From Firmicutes bacterium UBA3941 (lineage in GTDB: Bacteria; Bacillota; Clostridia; Caldicoprobacterales; UBA3941), in contig DGDX01000122.1 of the NCBI GenBank assembly GCA_002385665.1, forward strand, positions 2,346 through 57,883: a stretch of DNA of 55,538 nt. The letters are read 5' to 3'. Both the position numbers and the translations under genes were made by a program. This document shows positions 8,289 through 16,873 of this stretch, one piece after another. Each line of letters starts with the position of its first letter. The stretch's first letter is position 1. The notes under the pieces were generated by a model. It had not been told where the DNA came from and did no database searches. It worked only from the letters and a program-made list of their open reading frames with translations.

Positions 8289-9051
8289 CTTTCTCACTGC
8301 TGAGTGCTTTTTTTCTCCTTATAACGAACATCACAATGCCTGATATAATTAGTAGACCACTTAAAACCTGTGATACCCTAAACTGTCCCCAATACAAACT
8401 ATCAGTTCTTAGTCCTTCAATAAAGAATCGGCCTAAAGAATACAATATCAGGTACAGTAATATCATTTCCCCGGGATTCTTCCTTTTTCTCTTGTAAAAT
8501 AAAAGAAAAAAGAAAACCATGAAATTCCACATGGACTCATAGAAAAAAGTTGCCATATGCCACTGACCAGTATCGTTAATAAATACTGCAGCAGGGAACC
8601 ATTGCCAGGCAGGATTGGTTATGGGATATCCATAAGCTTCTTGGTTAAAGAAATTGCCCCATCGACCTAAGGCCTGTCCCAAGATCAGGCTGGGAGCAAC
8701 TATATCACAAAGGTCCCAGAAATCTATTTTCCTTCTTCGTGCAAAGATATAGGCGCTAATTAATCCCCCAATAACAACACCATAGATTGCCAAGCCTCCT
8801 TCCCAGATTTTAAAGGCATCTATGAGATTTTTACTATAATACTCCCATGAAAATATCACATAATACAAGCGAGCACCTACAATCCCCATGGGTATTGCCA
8901 ACAAACAGAAATCTATTATCATTTCCTGGTCATACCCTAAAGCCTTTGCATATCTCATGGCTAAATAGATTCCTATCATTACCCCCAGAGCTATGATGAT
9001 ACCATACCAGTAAATCGGTTTTCCAAATATATAAAACGCAACACCACTCAT
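8266..9051 (-). CDS. lgt: Prolipoprotein diacylglyceryl transferase
   Basis: Lgt moves the diacylglyceryl group of phosphatidylglycerol to the lipobox cysteine of prelipoproteins, the first step of lipoprotein maturation in the membrane. The signature GRWGNFFNQEAYG, the WEGGLAIYG loop and about seven hydrophobic helices are present, and 261 residues is normal length. The N-terminus (FYIFGKPIYWYGIIIALG) is typical. GGGGGG lies upstream of ATG 9051. Likely clients in this window include the lipoproteins at 11873 and 23537. Confidence 0.95.
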   Translation of the reverse strand: MSGVAFYIFGKPIYWYGIIIALGVMIGIYLAMRYAKALGYDQEMIIDFCLLAIPMGIVGARLYYVIFSWEYYSKNLIDAFKIWEGGLAIYGVVIGGLISAYIFARRRKIDFWDLCDIVAPSLILGQALGRWGNFFNQEAYGYPITNPAWQWFPAAVFINDTGQWHMATFFYESMWNFMVFFFLLFYKRKRKNPGEMILLYLILYSLGRFFIEGLRTDSLYWGQFRVSQVLSGLLIISGIVMFVIRRKKALSSEKENLKEEG

Positions 9052-9082
9052 TTATATCCCCCCTATTGGAAAGCTAATAACT

Positions 9083-10372
9083 TTATAATGGTACAATCGA
9101 GGAAAGGCAGCTATTTTCTTTTCTATAAATCTCATTAAATTCCTTTTTTACTTCATTATAGGTTATACTTTCCAATCTTTCAAGATAATCCAATAGCTGA
9201 ATATCCCTAAACAGCATGGATACGAACTGTATGCAAGTGGAATCCAGAGAATTAAACAGCCTGATAAACTCCCCAATTTTTTTCTTTTTGATTCTATTAA
9301 AATGTTCCTGTTCCCAGGGTTGTGATCTCCGCTTTACTATCTCATTGAATATGGAATCAGCTACCCTTTCCGGATCCTGGGTTTGTCCTGTCATAATAGC
9401 GTATCCATAATATCTCTCGCCCGTGTAATAATTGCCAAATGAAGAATCAATCAAACCTTCTTCATACAGTTTGTCATAAATATCTGTACTGGTACCTATA
9501 AGCATGTCCAGAATAATATCATTGGCAATTATTTTATCTAATAACCTGTCCCCATCTCTAACTGTATCCTCATCCTTAAAGCCCAAGGCAAAGATAGGTC
9601 TGGCAACTGCCAACCGCTCCTCTATCCTGTCCTTGTTAACTCCCTTGGCTTCTTTCGGGAATATTCTCTTTATATCCCTTGCTTCATTCTTGCCAGATCT
9701 CTTAACTACCATTTTTTCAGCCTGATCGAAAACCCTATCGGGGTCTACATCTCCAGCAATAAATAGAGCCATATTGGATGGGTGATAGAAGGTCCTATAG
9801 CACTCATATAGGGTTTCCTTGTCAATTTTATATATTGATTCCACAGTACCCGCGATATCCTTCCTGACCGGAAACTCATGATACAAGCCCCTTAGTAGAT
9901 TAAAATATACCCTCCAATAAGGATTGTCTTCATACATTCGTATTTCCTGGGCAATTATCCCCTTTTCCTTTTCAACGTTCTCGTCAGTAAAGTAGGGTCT
10001 TCCCACAAAACCTAAAAGCACGTCCAGACATTCATAGAAGTTGCCTGTGGAAGTAAAATGATAAGCAGTCATATTGAAATTCGTGAAAGCATTGGGCTGT
10101 GCTCCCAACCTGGAATATTCCTCAAACACGTTACCCTTCTCTTCTTCAAACAACTTATGCTCTAAAAAATGTGCAATTCCGTCTGGGACTGTAATGGGTT
10201 CCCGCTGTCCTAATGGGACAAATTGACTGTCATTAGAACCATAGCGGGTTGCATAAATGGCAAATTGACGACTGTATCCAGGTTTAAGCAATATATACAC
10301 ATCAAGTCCAGAACTTAGCCTGTTATATATCAATTTCTCATTTAATAGTTTATTTTCTATAACCTTTTTCAT
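9083..10372 (-). CDS. M16 zinc metallopeptidase, YmfH-like (catalytic partner)
   Basis: The 429-residue product contains the inverted zinc motif HFLEH at residues 68-72 with a downstream glutamate in the GIIAQEIRMYEDNP helix, as in active M16 (insulinase/pitrilysin) peptidases. Bacterial pairs of this kind (YmfF-YmfH) consist of one catalytic and one non-catalytic subunit. Its ATG overlaps the TGA of the upstream partner (ATGA) and AAGGAG lies ahead, indicating coupled translation. Substrate is unknown; in related bacteria such pairs have been linked to peptide export or processing. Confidence 0.88.
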   Translation of the reverse strand: MKKVIENKLLNEKLIYNRLSSGLDVYILLKPGYSRQFAIYATRYGSNDSQFVPLGQREPITVPDGIAHFLEHKLFEEEKGNVFEEYSRLGAQPNAFTNFNMTAYHFTSTGNFYECLDVLLGFVGRPYFTDENVEKEKGIIAQEIRMYEDNPYWRVYFNLLRGLYHEFPVRKDIAGTVESIYKIDKETLYECYRTFYHPSNMALFIAGDVDPDRVFDQAEKMVVKRSGKNEARDIKRIFPKEAKGVNKDRIEERLAVARPIFALGFKDEDTVRDGDRLLDKIIANDIILDMLIGTSTDIYDKLYEEGLIDSSFGNYYTGERYYGYAIMTGQTQDPERVADSIFNEIVKRRSQPWEQEHFNRIKKKKIGEFIRLFNSLDSTCIQFVSMLFRDIQLLDYLERLESITYNEVKKEFNEIYRKENSCLSSIVPL

Positions 10373-11649
10373 CTTCCAGCATCTCCTTCCTCCGGACTTA
10401 ACAGATAGACTGTATCAACCTTTATCTTTTTAGAAACTTCAACAACGTCTTCCGGTTTCACTTTTTGTATCTCACTAATGAAATCCTCCAAAGTATATTG
10501 AGCTCCGGTAACTGCGTTGCCCAGATAATAATCCACCAATTGTCCCTGATCATCCTTTGCAGCCTTTAAGGAAGTGGTTATCGCGTTCACAGAAGCAGTA
10601 AATTCCGCATCGCTTATCCTGCCACGTTTTATATCCTCTACCTGTTCCATAATTATATCTAAGGTTTGCTTATAGTTCATTTGATCTATACCTGAACCTA
10701 TGAGCATTAGGCCTTTATACTTTTCCAGCCTTGCAAAGGCGTAATAGGCGAGGCTGCTCTTCTCACGAACATTTATAAACAGCTTCGAATGGGGGCCTCC
10801 TCCCAAAATGCCGGCATAAAGCACCAAGGGAAAGTATTCATTCTGATTAACCGCAACATTGGTCCTAAAGCCGATGTTTAGTTTAGCCTGAGATATATCC
10901 ATTCTTTCTACTACTTCCCTTTGCTTTACCCCAATCTTCTTTATTATAGTTTCCGGAATGAGTTTAATTTGCGATCTTTCAAGATCCAGGCTGTTATTTA
11001 TAAGGATTGCAACCTTTTCAGGATCCACATCGCCAACAACAAAGATATCCAGAGGACTACTCCTTATTATATCCTTATAAACTTCATACAATTTTTCCGG
11101 ATCCAAAGAATTAAGGTCATCAATATTACCCAAGACATACCTGGCGTATTTCTCTCCCCGGCACATCTCCTGAATACAGCGCTCCATACTGTACTGCATC
11201 TTGTCATTTATCATAGCCAGGATCCTGTTTTTTAAATTCTCCTTCTCTTGATTTACATAATCACTTTTGAACATAGATCCTTCCAATACTGGTTTGGTGA
11301 TGATCCTGTTTAGAAAGTAAAAGGCCTGGGCCAATAAACCATCCTTCCCCACAAATTCTTCGTTGACTAAATCCATAGTAAATCTTAATACCTGGCGCTC
11401 TCCCCTCTTCTGGACTCCCACATCGAACAGGGCCCCATACTGCTCTTCCAGATATATGCCTATTTCTTTTTGGTTCTCATATCCCTCAGATCCTCGCTTT
11501 AGGATGGCGGGTACCAGGGCATTATAGGTGTAATCTTCATCTAAATCCCTGTGGAAACAATAGCTTATGTAAACGGTTTTAAATTTCTTGTCTGGAATGA
11601 CATATAAGTTTATGTTTTTATTTAAGTTCTTTATAATAATATCCTTCAA
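10369..11649 (-). CDS. M16 family protein, YmfF-like (non-catalytic partner)
   Basis: This 426-residue protein has the overall M16 fold pattern (C-terminal RTNVAVNQNEYFPLVLYAGILGGGPHSKLFINVREKSSLAYY, given here only as a region at about residues 275-315) but no HxxEH motif where the partner has one. This is normal for YmfF-type subunits, so it is not a decayed gene. The start is TTG at 11649 with GGAGG ten bases upstream. It is the first gene of the peptidase pair. Confidence 0.85.
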   Translation of the reverse strand: MKDIIIKNLNKNINLYVIPDKKFKTVYISYCFHRDLDEDYTYNALVPAILKRGSEGYENQKEIGIYLEEQYGALFDVGVQKRGERQVLRFTMDLVNEEFVGKDGLLAQAFYFLNRIITKPVLEGSMFKSDYVNQEKENLKNRILAMINDKMQYSMERCIQEMCRGEKYARYVLGNIDDLNSLDPEKLYEVYKDIIRSSPLDIFVVGDVDPEKVAILINNSLDLERSQIKLIPETIIKKIGVKQREVVERMDISQAKLNIGFRTNVAVNQNEYFPLVLYAGILGGGPHSKLFINVREKSSLAYYAFARLEKYKGLMLIGSGIDQMNYKQTLDIIMEQVEDIKRGRISDAEFTASVNAITTSLKAAKDDQGQLVDYYLGNAVTGAQYTLEDFISEIQKVKPEDVVEVSKKIKVDTVYLLSPEEGDAGR

Positions 11650-11821
11650 TTTTCACTTGCCTCCTTTAAATACAACACGTCCATATCTATTTCTTCCTTT
11701 CATGGTAAAAATCCTTCTAATCTAGTATTCTTATGAATAAAGTTTTTATCCAATTCTTATGACTTCTCAAGTATGATTACAAATAATACTGTACTTGATG
11801 TAAAGCTATTTTTGTGATATT

Positions 11822-11849
11822 TTGAATATTTTTATCCATGTGGTAAAAT
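11822..11849 (+). promoter_or_regulatory. Putative promoter of the lipoprotein gene
   Basis: TTGAAT and TAAAAT are separated by 16 bases, ending 23 bases upstream of the TTG start. The rest of the divergent 11650-11872 region is AT-rich and should also hold the minus-strand promoter for the peptidase pair, which I could not place. Confidence 0.5.
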
Positions 11850-11872
11850 AAGAGAGTAAGGAGTGAATTTTA

Positions 11873-12367
11873 TTGAAAAACAGATACAATTTTAAAATCA
11901 TTGCAGTGATTATTGTCTGGGCATTATTGACCAGTCTGGTTGGCTGTTCCAACGAAATAAACGGTTCTGAGATCCTGTCAGGCGATAATGTAAAAAATCA
12001 GGATATTATCAAAATAGAAGTTACCTATTATAATCCCGATAATCGCTTAGATAATTCTACGATCTCATTGACCAATGAAAATGAGAAGGAACAGGCTAAC
12101 ATACAAGAGCTATATAATCTTATCGTAAAAGCAAAGGGATTCACCATTGACGATAAAGAGAGATTTAGTCCTGTTACTGATAGTAGCCATCTAATTCAGG
12201 TTATATATGATAACGGACAAGTTTTCGATTTTTATTATTATGAAAAATCGGATTGGATAATTTGGTCTAAGATAACGGTAGATGATGGTAATAAAATAGT
12301 GGAGTATCATTTCTTGAGCCCAAAAGGTTCGATGAAGGAATGGCTATCTTCTATACAAGCGGCTTAA
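11873..12367 (+). CDS. Putative lipoprotein, unknown function
   Basis: The N-terminus has a basic start, a hydrophobic run and a lipobox LVGC with Cys at residue 25, so the product should be a membrane-anchored lipoprotein processed by Lgt and signal peptidase II. The mature part (about 140 aa) has alternating beta-strand-like segments (VIYDNGQVFDFYYYEKSDWIIWS) and no catalytic motif that I recognise. The start is TTG with AAGGAG nine bases upstream. It is probably extracellular. It may be monocistronic; no strong terminator separates it from the following reductase gene. Confidence 0.7.
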   Translation: MKNRYNFKIIAVIIVWALLTSLVGCSNEINGSEILSGDNVKNQDIIKIEVTYYNPDNRLDNSTISLTNENEKEQANIQELYNLIVKAKGFTIDDKERFSPVTDSSHLIQVIYDNGQVFDFYYYEKSDWIIWSKITVDDGNKIVEYHFLSPKGSMKEWLSSIQAA

Positions 12368-12488
12368 TACTGTTCCACTATTGTATTTCATCCTTTCTTT
12401 AGTTCAAATTTTGAGTATTTGATAGGTATTAATAAGGGTCTCCTATACTCCTTTTGGAGTCTAAATAAAAAAGAAAGTGGTGTAACCT

Positions 12489-13406
12489 ATGAAAAAAATC
12501 AACATCGGTAATGGTGCAATCCTGGCATCAGAGATTTCTTTGGGATGCATGAGAATTTCAAGTCTCCCCCTGAAAGAGGCGGCACACCTAATCAACACCG
12601 CGTTGGAAGAGGGAATCGATTTTTTCGATCATGCAGATATATATGGTGGAGGTAAGTGTGAGGAAGTCTTCGCCCAGGCCGTCGGCATGAATCCGAGAAT
12701 ACGCGAGCAATTTTTTATCCAGACCAAATGTGGAATTAGAAAGGGATTTTATGATTTTTCCAAGGAACACATTCTGTCCGCGGTAGATGGCAGTCTCAAA
12801 CGCTTGCAGACTGATTATATCGACGTCCTTTTACTCCATCGCCCAGATGCCTTGGTCGAGCCGGAAGAAGTAGCCGAAGCCTTTACAGCATTGTATAACA
12901 GTGGCAAGGTTAAATACTTTGGTGTCAGCAATCAAAATCCTATGCAGATTGAGCTCCTTAAGAAATACCTAAATCACAAGATTATTATTAACCAGCTACA
13001 GCTAAGCATCACCCATACGAGCATGATAGATGCTGGTCTAAATGTCAACATGAATATTGACCCAGCAATAAACAGGGATGGTAGCATATTGGATTATTGC
13101 CGCCTAAATGATATCACCATCCAACCTTGGTCTCCCTTTCAATATGGATTTTTTGAAGGCGTATTCCTGGACAACGATAAATTTCCTGAGTTAAATGCCA
13201 AAATTGATGAAATAGCACAAATCAAGGGAGTAACCAATACAGCTATTGCAATAGCATGGCTTCTAAGACATCCTGCCAAAATGCAGCCCATCGTAGGTAC
13301 TACCAATCCGAATCGGCTCAAGGATATTTGTAAAGCATCAGGAGTTAACCTTACCAGGGAGGAATGGTACACCATATACAGAGCTGCCGGAAATGAACTA
13401 CCATAA
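12489..13406 (+). CDS. Aldo/keto reductase, YdhF-like
   Basis: The 305-residue product has the AKR catalytic tetrad pattern: Asp and Tyr in DHADIYG, Lys in QTKCG and His in LLHRPD. NADP-binding segments occur near the C-terminus (GTTNPNRL). The overall features (LGCMRISSLP, IQPWSPFQYG) match the YdhF/COG4989 group, predicted NAD(P)H-dependent carbonyl reductases of unknown substrate. The ribosome site (GTGGTG) is weak compared with its neighbours. It ends before a bidirectional terminator. Confidence 0.88.
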   Translation: MKKINIGNGAILASEISLGCMRISSLPLKEAAHLINTALEEGIDFFDHADIYGGGKCEEVFAQAVGMNPRIREQFFIQTKCGIRKGFYDFSKEHILSAVDGSLKRLQTDYIDVLLLHRPDALVEPEEVAEAFTALYNSGKVKYFGVSNQNPMQIELLKKYLNHKIIINQLQLSITHTSMIDAGLNVNMNIDPAINRDGSILDYCRLNDITIQPWSPFQYGFFEGVFLDNDKFPELNAKIDEIAQIKGVTNTAIAIAWLLRHPAKMQPIVGTTNPNRLKDICKASGVNLTREEWYTIYRAAGNELP

Positions 13407-13421
13407 TATCGTCATAAATAA

Positions 13422-13455
13422 GAAGAGGGCTACGTCTAATCCGATAGCCCTCTTC
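13422..13455. terminator. Bidirectional hairpin terminator between AKR and methyltransferase genes
   Basis: Perfect 11-bp arms GAAGAGGGCTA and TAGCCCTCTTC with a 12-base loop sit between convergent genes. The minus-strand side is followed by TTATTTATG and the plus-strand side by CCATGTTTT, so both U-tracts are moderate. Confidence 0.65.
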
Positions 13456-13519
13456 CCATGTTTTAGCTTCCATCACACTTAAAACGCTCTATAGTGCCTA
13501 TTAAGGCTAATGCAAGGAG

Positions 13520-14839
13520 CTATATAAACTTGTAGAAATGCTGATCCCCCAGAATATCCACCAGGTGGACCACCAGATCTTTATTCATAGAACCGTTCAA
13601 TGTAATAGTATCGTTTATTACAGATTGACCATCCATTCTCCACACACATTTAATTGGATAAAATAAATCCCCTTTAATATGTCCAACTGCCCAGTAATCT
13701 ATATATTCCATACCCTTTATATCCTGATCCACGTTTTCCAGGACATGAATCCTGGTATCGCTTGCAGGTTTGTAATCCACTATCCTTATGGTGTGTATCC
13801 TTTTTGAATTTTCTCCATCATCTGGATATTGGTCTACCTGCTTCTCCACAATCAGCTCTGATTTACCTATAGGCCTGCTCTTTCCCTTGTAATAAATAGC
13901 AAAATCGTTTCTAGCACCTAAACCCAACAACCTTTTTCTACAGACATTCATAGCATGTGGACTAGAATCCATTCCTATCCATTTTCGACTTAGCATTGTG
14001 GCAACAGACAGAGTAGTCCCAGAACCTGCAAAAAAATCTGCAACCACATCCCCTGGCCTGGAGGAAGATAATATTATTCTTTCAAGTAAGGCCTCGGGCT
14101 TTTGGGTATCATACCCTATCCGCTCCGGATCCCGTTGATGTAGGTGGGATATATCCGTCCAAACATCGCTGGGATATATCTTGGAATCCTCATAATATCT
14201 ATATATCCTTCCTCCTGATTTAATAGTCCAAGACACCCTTCCATTATCGTCTACCTGCATTTTCATATTGTTGCGCTTCTTAGTGCCCCGCTCTTTTCCC
14301 AAAGCTTCCATATTAAAATAATGTTTCGGGGATTTTCGGTAGAAAAGGATGTTATCATGTTTTCGGCTGAAATGTCTTTTGGCTCTACCCCCACTTTGAT
14401 AATGCCAGATTATTTCATTGAGGAAGTTCTTTTCTCCAAAAATCTTATCTAATATGATCCTTAAGTAGGCACATGTCCTATAATCAACATGAAGAAAAAA
14501 AGAACCCTCCGGGTTGAGAAGGCTATATACATGCTCGAATACCTCTGTCATAAAATCCAAGTAATGTTTTTTACCCTCAACCCATCTATCGCTATATGCG
14601 ATATGCTCCAGATAACCCTTTTCCCCTATTTTTTGACGATACCTGTATATACAACCCGTCATAAAGGGGGGATCCAAATAGATCAACTGTATTTTCCCTT
14701 CGTACCTTTCAACTATGCCTGACATGCCATCCAAAACATCTGCCCAATAGAATGTACCCCAGGGTCCATCCAAGGACCCTGAGGCTTCGTTCTTCGCATA
14801 GTGATATTCCCCAATAGGATACTTATCAAGGGTAATCAA
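13520..14839 (-). CDS. Solitary site-specific DNA methyltransferase (N4/N6 amino type)
   Basis: The 439-residue protein has motif IV DPPF at residues 56-59 before the SAM-binding motif FFAGSGTT at 269-276, with TQKPEALLERII just ahead of it. This order is that of beta-class amino-methyltransferases, including type III Mod subunits. Residues about 310-439 form an extra C-terminal region without a motif known to me. No restriction or specificity gene is adjacent. The start is TTG at 14839 overlapping the rnfB TGA, with AGGG upstream, so it is probably translated from the rnf mRNA. Whether it methylates adenine or cytosine cannot be fixed by eye. Confidence 0.85.
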   Translation of the reverse strand: MITLDKYPIGEYHYAKNEASGSLDGPWGTFYWADVLDGMSGIVERYEGKIQLIYLDPPFMTGCIYRYRQKIGEKGYLEHIAYSDRWVEGKKHYLDFMTEVFEHVYSLLNPEGSFFLHVDYRTCAYLRIILDKIFGEKNFLNEIIWHYQSGGRAKRHFSRKHDNILFYRKSPKHYFNMEALGKERGTKKRNNMKMQVDDNGRVSWTIKSGGRIYRYYEDSKIYPSDVWTDISHLHQRDPERIGYDTQKPEALLERIILSSSRPGDVVADFFAGSGTTLSVATMLSRKWIGMDSSPHAMNVCRKRLLGLGARNDFAIYYKGKSRPIGKSELIVEKQVDQYPDDGENSKRIHTIRIVDYKPASDTRIHVLENVDQDIKGMEYIDYWAVGHIKGDLFYPIKCVWRMDGQSVINDTITLNGSMNKDLVVHLVDILGDQHFYKFI

Positions 14840-15666
14840 TTACTCATCCCTACAAATTCTGGCCGCCTGTTCTCAAAGTCGGCGTAAATTGATTTTGTAG
14901 GACACTTTTCTGCGCATACCATGCAGTTGACACATTTGTCATAATCAATCCGTGCTACATTATTCTCCACCTTAATAGCATCATATTCGCATGCCCTTTC
15001 ACAGATCTTACAAGCTATACATCCTACCGTACAATATTTTCTTACATCCCTGCCCTTGTCCTCCGATTTACACATCACCTGAACCTGACTGGAAACGGGG
15101 ATCATCTCAATTATATTTTTGGGACAGACTGCTACACATATCTCACAGCCGGTGCATTTTTCTTCATCCACAACGGCAATCCCCTTGTCGATATATATGG
15201 CATCGAAAGGACATGCCCTAACACATGTTCCAAGTCCCAAACATCCAAAGCTGCACTCCTTTGGTCCATCCGCCAACATAGATGCTGCAACACAGTCCTC
15301 TATGCCATCGTAATGGTATTTATTGGTCGCCTTATCGCAATCCCCGGCGCATAAAACCTTGGCAACCTTCCGTTGAGTTTCTTCTGCCTCCAAACCCATA
15401 ATCAATCCTATATCCTGGGCAACACTAGATCCACCTACCGTACAACCGGTTATGGGAGCCTGACCTGCTGCAACAGCTGCAGCAAATCCGTCACAACCGG
15501 GATAACCGCATGCACCGCAATTGACCCCTGGTAAAACTTGCCGTATCTGCTCCTCTTTTGGATCAGTTCCAATAGCGAACTTTTGGGATGCAAAGGCCAG
15601 CCCCGCCCCAAATAACAAGCTCATACCGCCCAGGCTGAGAACAGGCATCAATATATCAATTAGCAT
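14836..15666 (-). CDS. rnfB: Rnf complex subunit RnfB (ferredoxin-accepting Fe-S protein)
   Basis: RnfB is thought to take electrons from reduced ferredoxin into the Rnf complex, which couples ferredoxin oxidation and NAD+ reduction to ion export. One N-terminal membrane helix is followed by the four-cysteine cluster motif CGACGYPGCDG near residues 50-60 and several ferredoxin-like CxxCxxCxxxCP motifs (CTGCEICVAVCP, CIACKICERAC, CVNCMVCAEKCP). At 276 residues it is of the clostridial length class. It is the last canonical gene of the cluster and overlaps the methyltransferase gene by four bases. Confidence 0.95.
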   Translation of the reverse strand: MLIDILMPVLSLGGMSLLFGAGLAFASQKFAIGTDPKEEQIRQVLPGVNCGACGYPGCDGFAAAVAAGQAPITGCTVGGSSVAQDIGLIMGLEAEETQRKVAKVLCAGDCDKATNKYHYDGIEDCVAASMLADGPKECSFGCLGLGTCVRACPFDAIYIDKGIAVVDEEKCTGCEICVAVCPKNIIEMIPVSSQVQVMCKSEDKGRDVRKYCTVGCIACKICERACEYDAIKVENNVARIDYDKCVNCMVCAEKCPTKSIYADFENRRPEFVGMSN

Positions 15667-15676
15667 AATATCCCCC

Positions 15677-16270
15677 CTAATTTATAAGCCCTTGAAATCC
15701 TAAGAATGCCACTGACATTAGTCCAGCGGTTATCAAGGTAATGGGAAAGCCCTTCAAAGGCTCGGGTATATCCGAAAGCTCCAATCTTTCCCTTATCCCA
15801 GCCATTAGGACCAAGGCTAAGGTAAAGCCCAGTGCCGCACCGGCTCCATTAACCAATGTTTGAAGCAAATCATAATTCTCGCGGATATTTATTATAGCTA
15901 CCCCTAAAACCGCGCAATTGGTGGTTATAAGGGGAAGGTAAACGCCGAGAGCCTGATACAGGGTTGGACTCATCTTTTGAATAACCATCTCTACAAATTG
16001 AACTAGCGCAGCAATAACCAATATAAAAGCAATGGTCTGTAGATATTCCAGATTCAGCGGCTCCAATATTGCATATTGTATTATATAGGTAAATAGTGAC
16101 GCCAAAGTCATTACAAATATTACTGCCGCCCCCATGCCCATGGCCGTCGATACCTTTTTTGACACTCCAAGAAATGGACATATACCCAAGAATCTGGACA
16201 ATACGAAATTATTTACCAATACTGTACTCAACAATATTAAAAACAATTTTCCTGCATAATCCATGTCCAA
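15677..16270 (-). CDS. rnfA: Rnf complex membrane subunit RnfA
   Basis: The 197-residue polytopic protein has about six helices and the RnfA hallmarks [20 protein letters not shown] (N-terminal) and [11 protein letters not shown] in the middle. RnfA and RnfE are inversely oriented homologues forming the membrane core, where a buried Fe-S cluster is coordinated by the conserved cysteines (CPFLG and NCAVLG). It is ten bases downstream of rnfE and ten bases upstream of rnfB. Confidence 0.95.
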   Translation of the reverse strand: MDMDYAGKLFLILLSTVLVNNFVLSRFLGICPFLGVSKKVSTAMGMGAAVIFVMTLASLFTYIIQYAILEPLNLEYLQTIAFILVIAALVQFVEMVIQKMSPTLYQALGVYLPLITTNCAVLGVAIINIRENYDLLQTLVNGAGAALGFTLALVLMAGIRERLELSDIPEPLKGFPITLITAGLMSVAFLGFQGLIN

Positions 16271-16279
16271 TCCTCCCCC

Positions 16280-16873
16280 CTATCTGGTTTTAGCTGTTAG
16301 TTTGTTTAATAACCCAAGCAGCAACCCTAAGGTCACAAAGGCTCCAGGCGGCAAGATCATAATAACCGCCGGATTATAGGCCTGTGGCATAATCTGCATA
16401 CCAAATAGGGTTCCCGCACCTAAAATCTCCCTTATTATCCCTAAGAGGGTCAAGGAAAGGGTGAATCCGAGCCCCATCCCTATACCGTCTGCTATAGCCA
16501 CTAGAGGTGAATTCTTTGAGGCGAAAGCCTCAGCCCTGCCAAGGATAATACAATTAACAACGATTAGCGGAATAAAAATCCCCAAACTCTCGTATAAGGC
16601 CGGCACAAAGGCCTCCATAAGCATCCCGGTAACAGTAACAAAAGTTGCTGCCACAACTATATATGCTGGAATTCTTACCTGGGATGGTATGAAGTCCTTC
16701 AAAAGGGATATTACTAGGTTAGAAGCTATTAGGACAAAGGCAGTGGCAAGTCCCATGCCTATTCCGTTTATGGCTGCTGTAGTTACAGCCAAGGTAGGGC
16801 ACATTCCCAGTACCAATCTAAATGTTGGATTTTCGGTTATTATTCCGTTAATTATGGCCTTTGATGCCTTCAT
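16280..16873 (-). CDS. rnfE: Rnf complex membrane subunit RnfE
   Basis: The 197-residue polytopic membrane protein has NPTFRLVLGMCPTLAVT at the N-terminus and VVNCIILGRAEAFASKN in the middle, the RnfE counterparts of the cysteine motifs in RnfA. Its ATG overlaps the rnfG TAA by one base (TAATG), indicating tight translational coupling. It belongs to the ion-translocating core. Confidence 0.95.
   Translation of the reverse strand: MKASKAIINGIITENPTFRLVLGMCPTLAVTTAAINGIGMGLATAFVLIASNLVISLLKDFIPSQVRIPAYIVVAATFVTVTGMLMEAFVPALYESLGIFIPLIVVNCIILGRAEAFASKNSPLVAIADGIGMGLGFTLSLTLLGIIREILGAGTLFGMQIMPQAYNPAVIMILPPGAFVTLGLLLGLLNKLTAKTR

Noticed and set aside
10369..11649. Pseudogene of an M16 peptidase (no HxxEH)
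   Set aside because: YmfF-type partners normally lack the zinc motif, the frame is full length and coupled to an intact catalytic partner.
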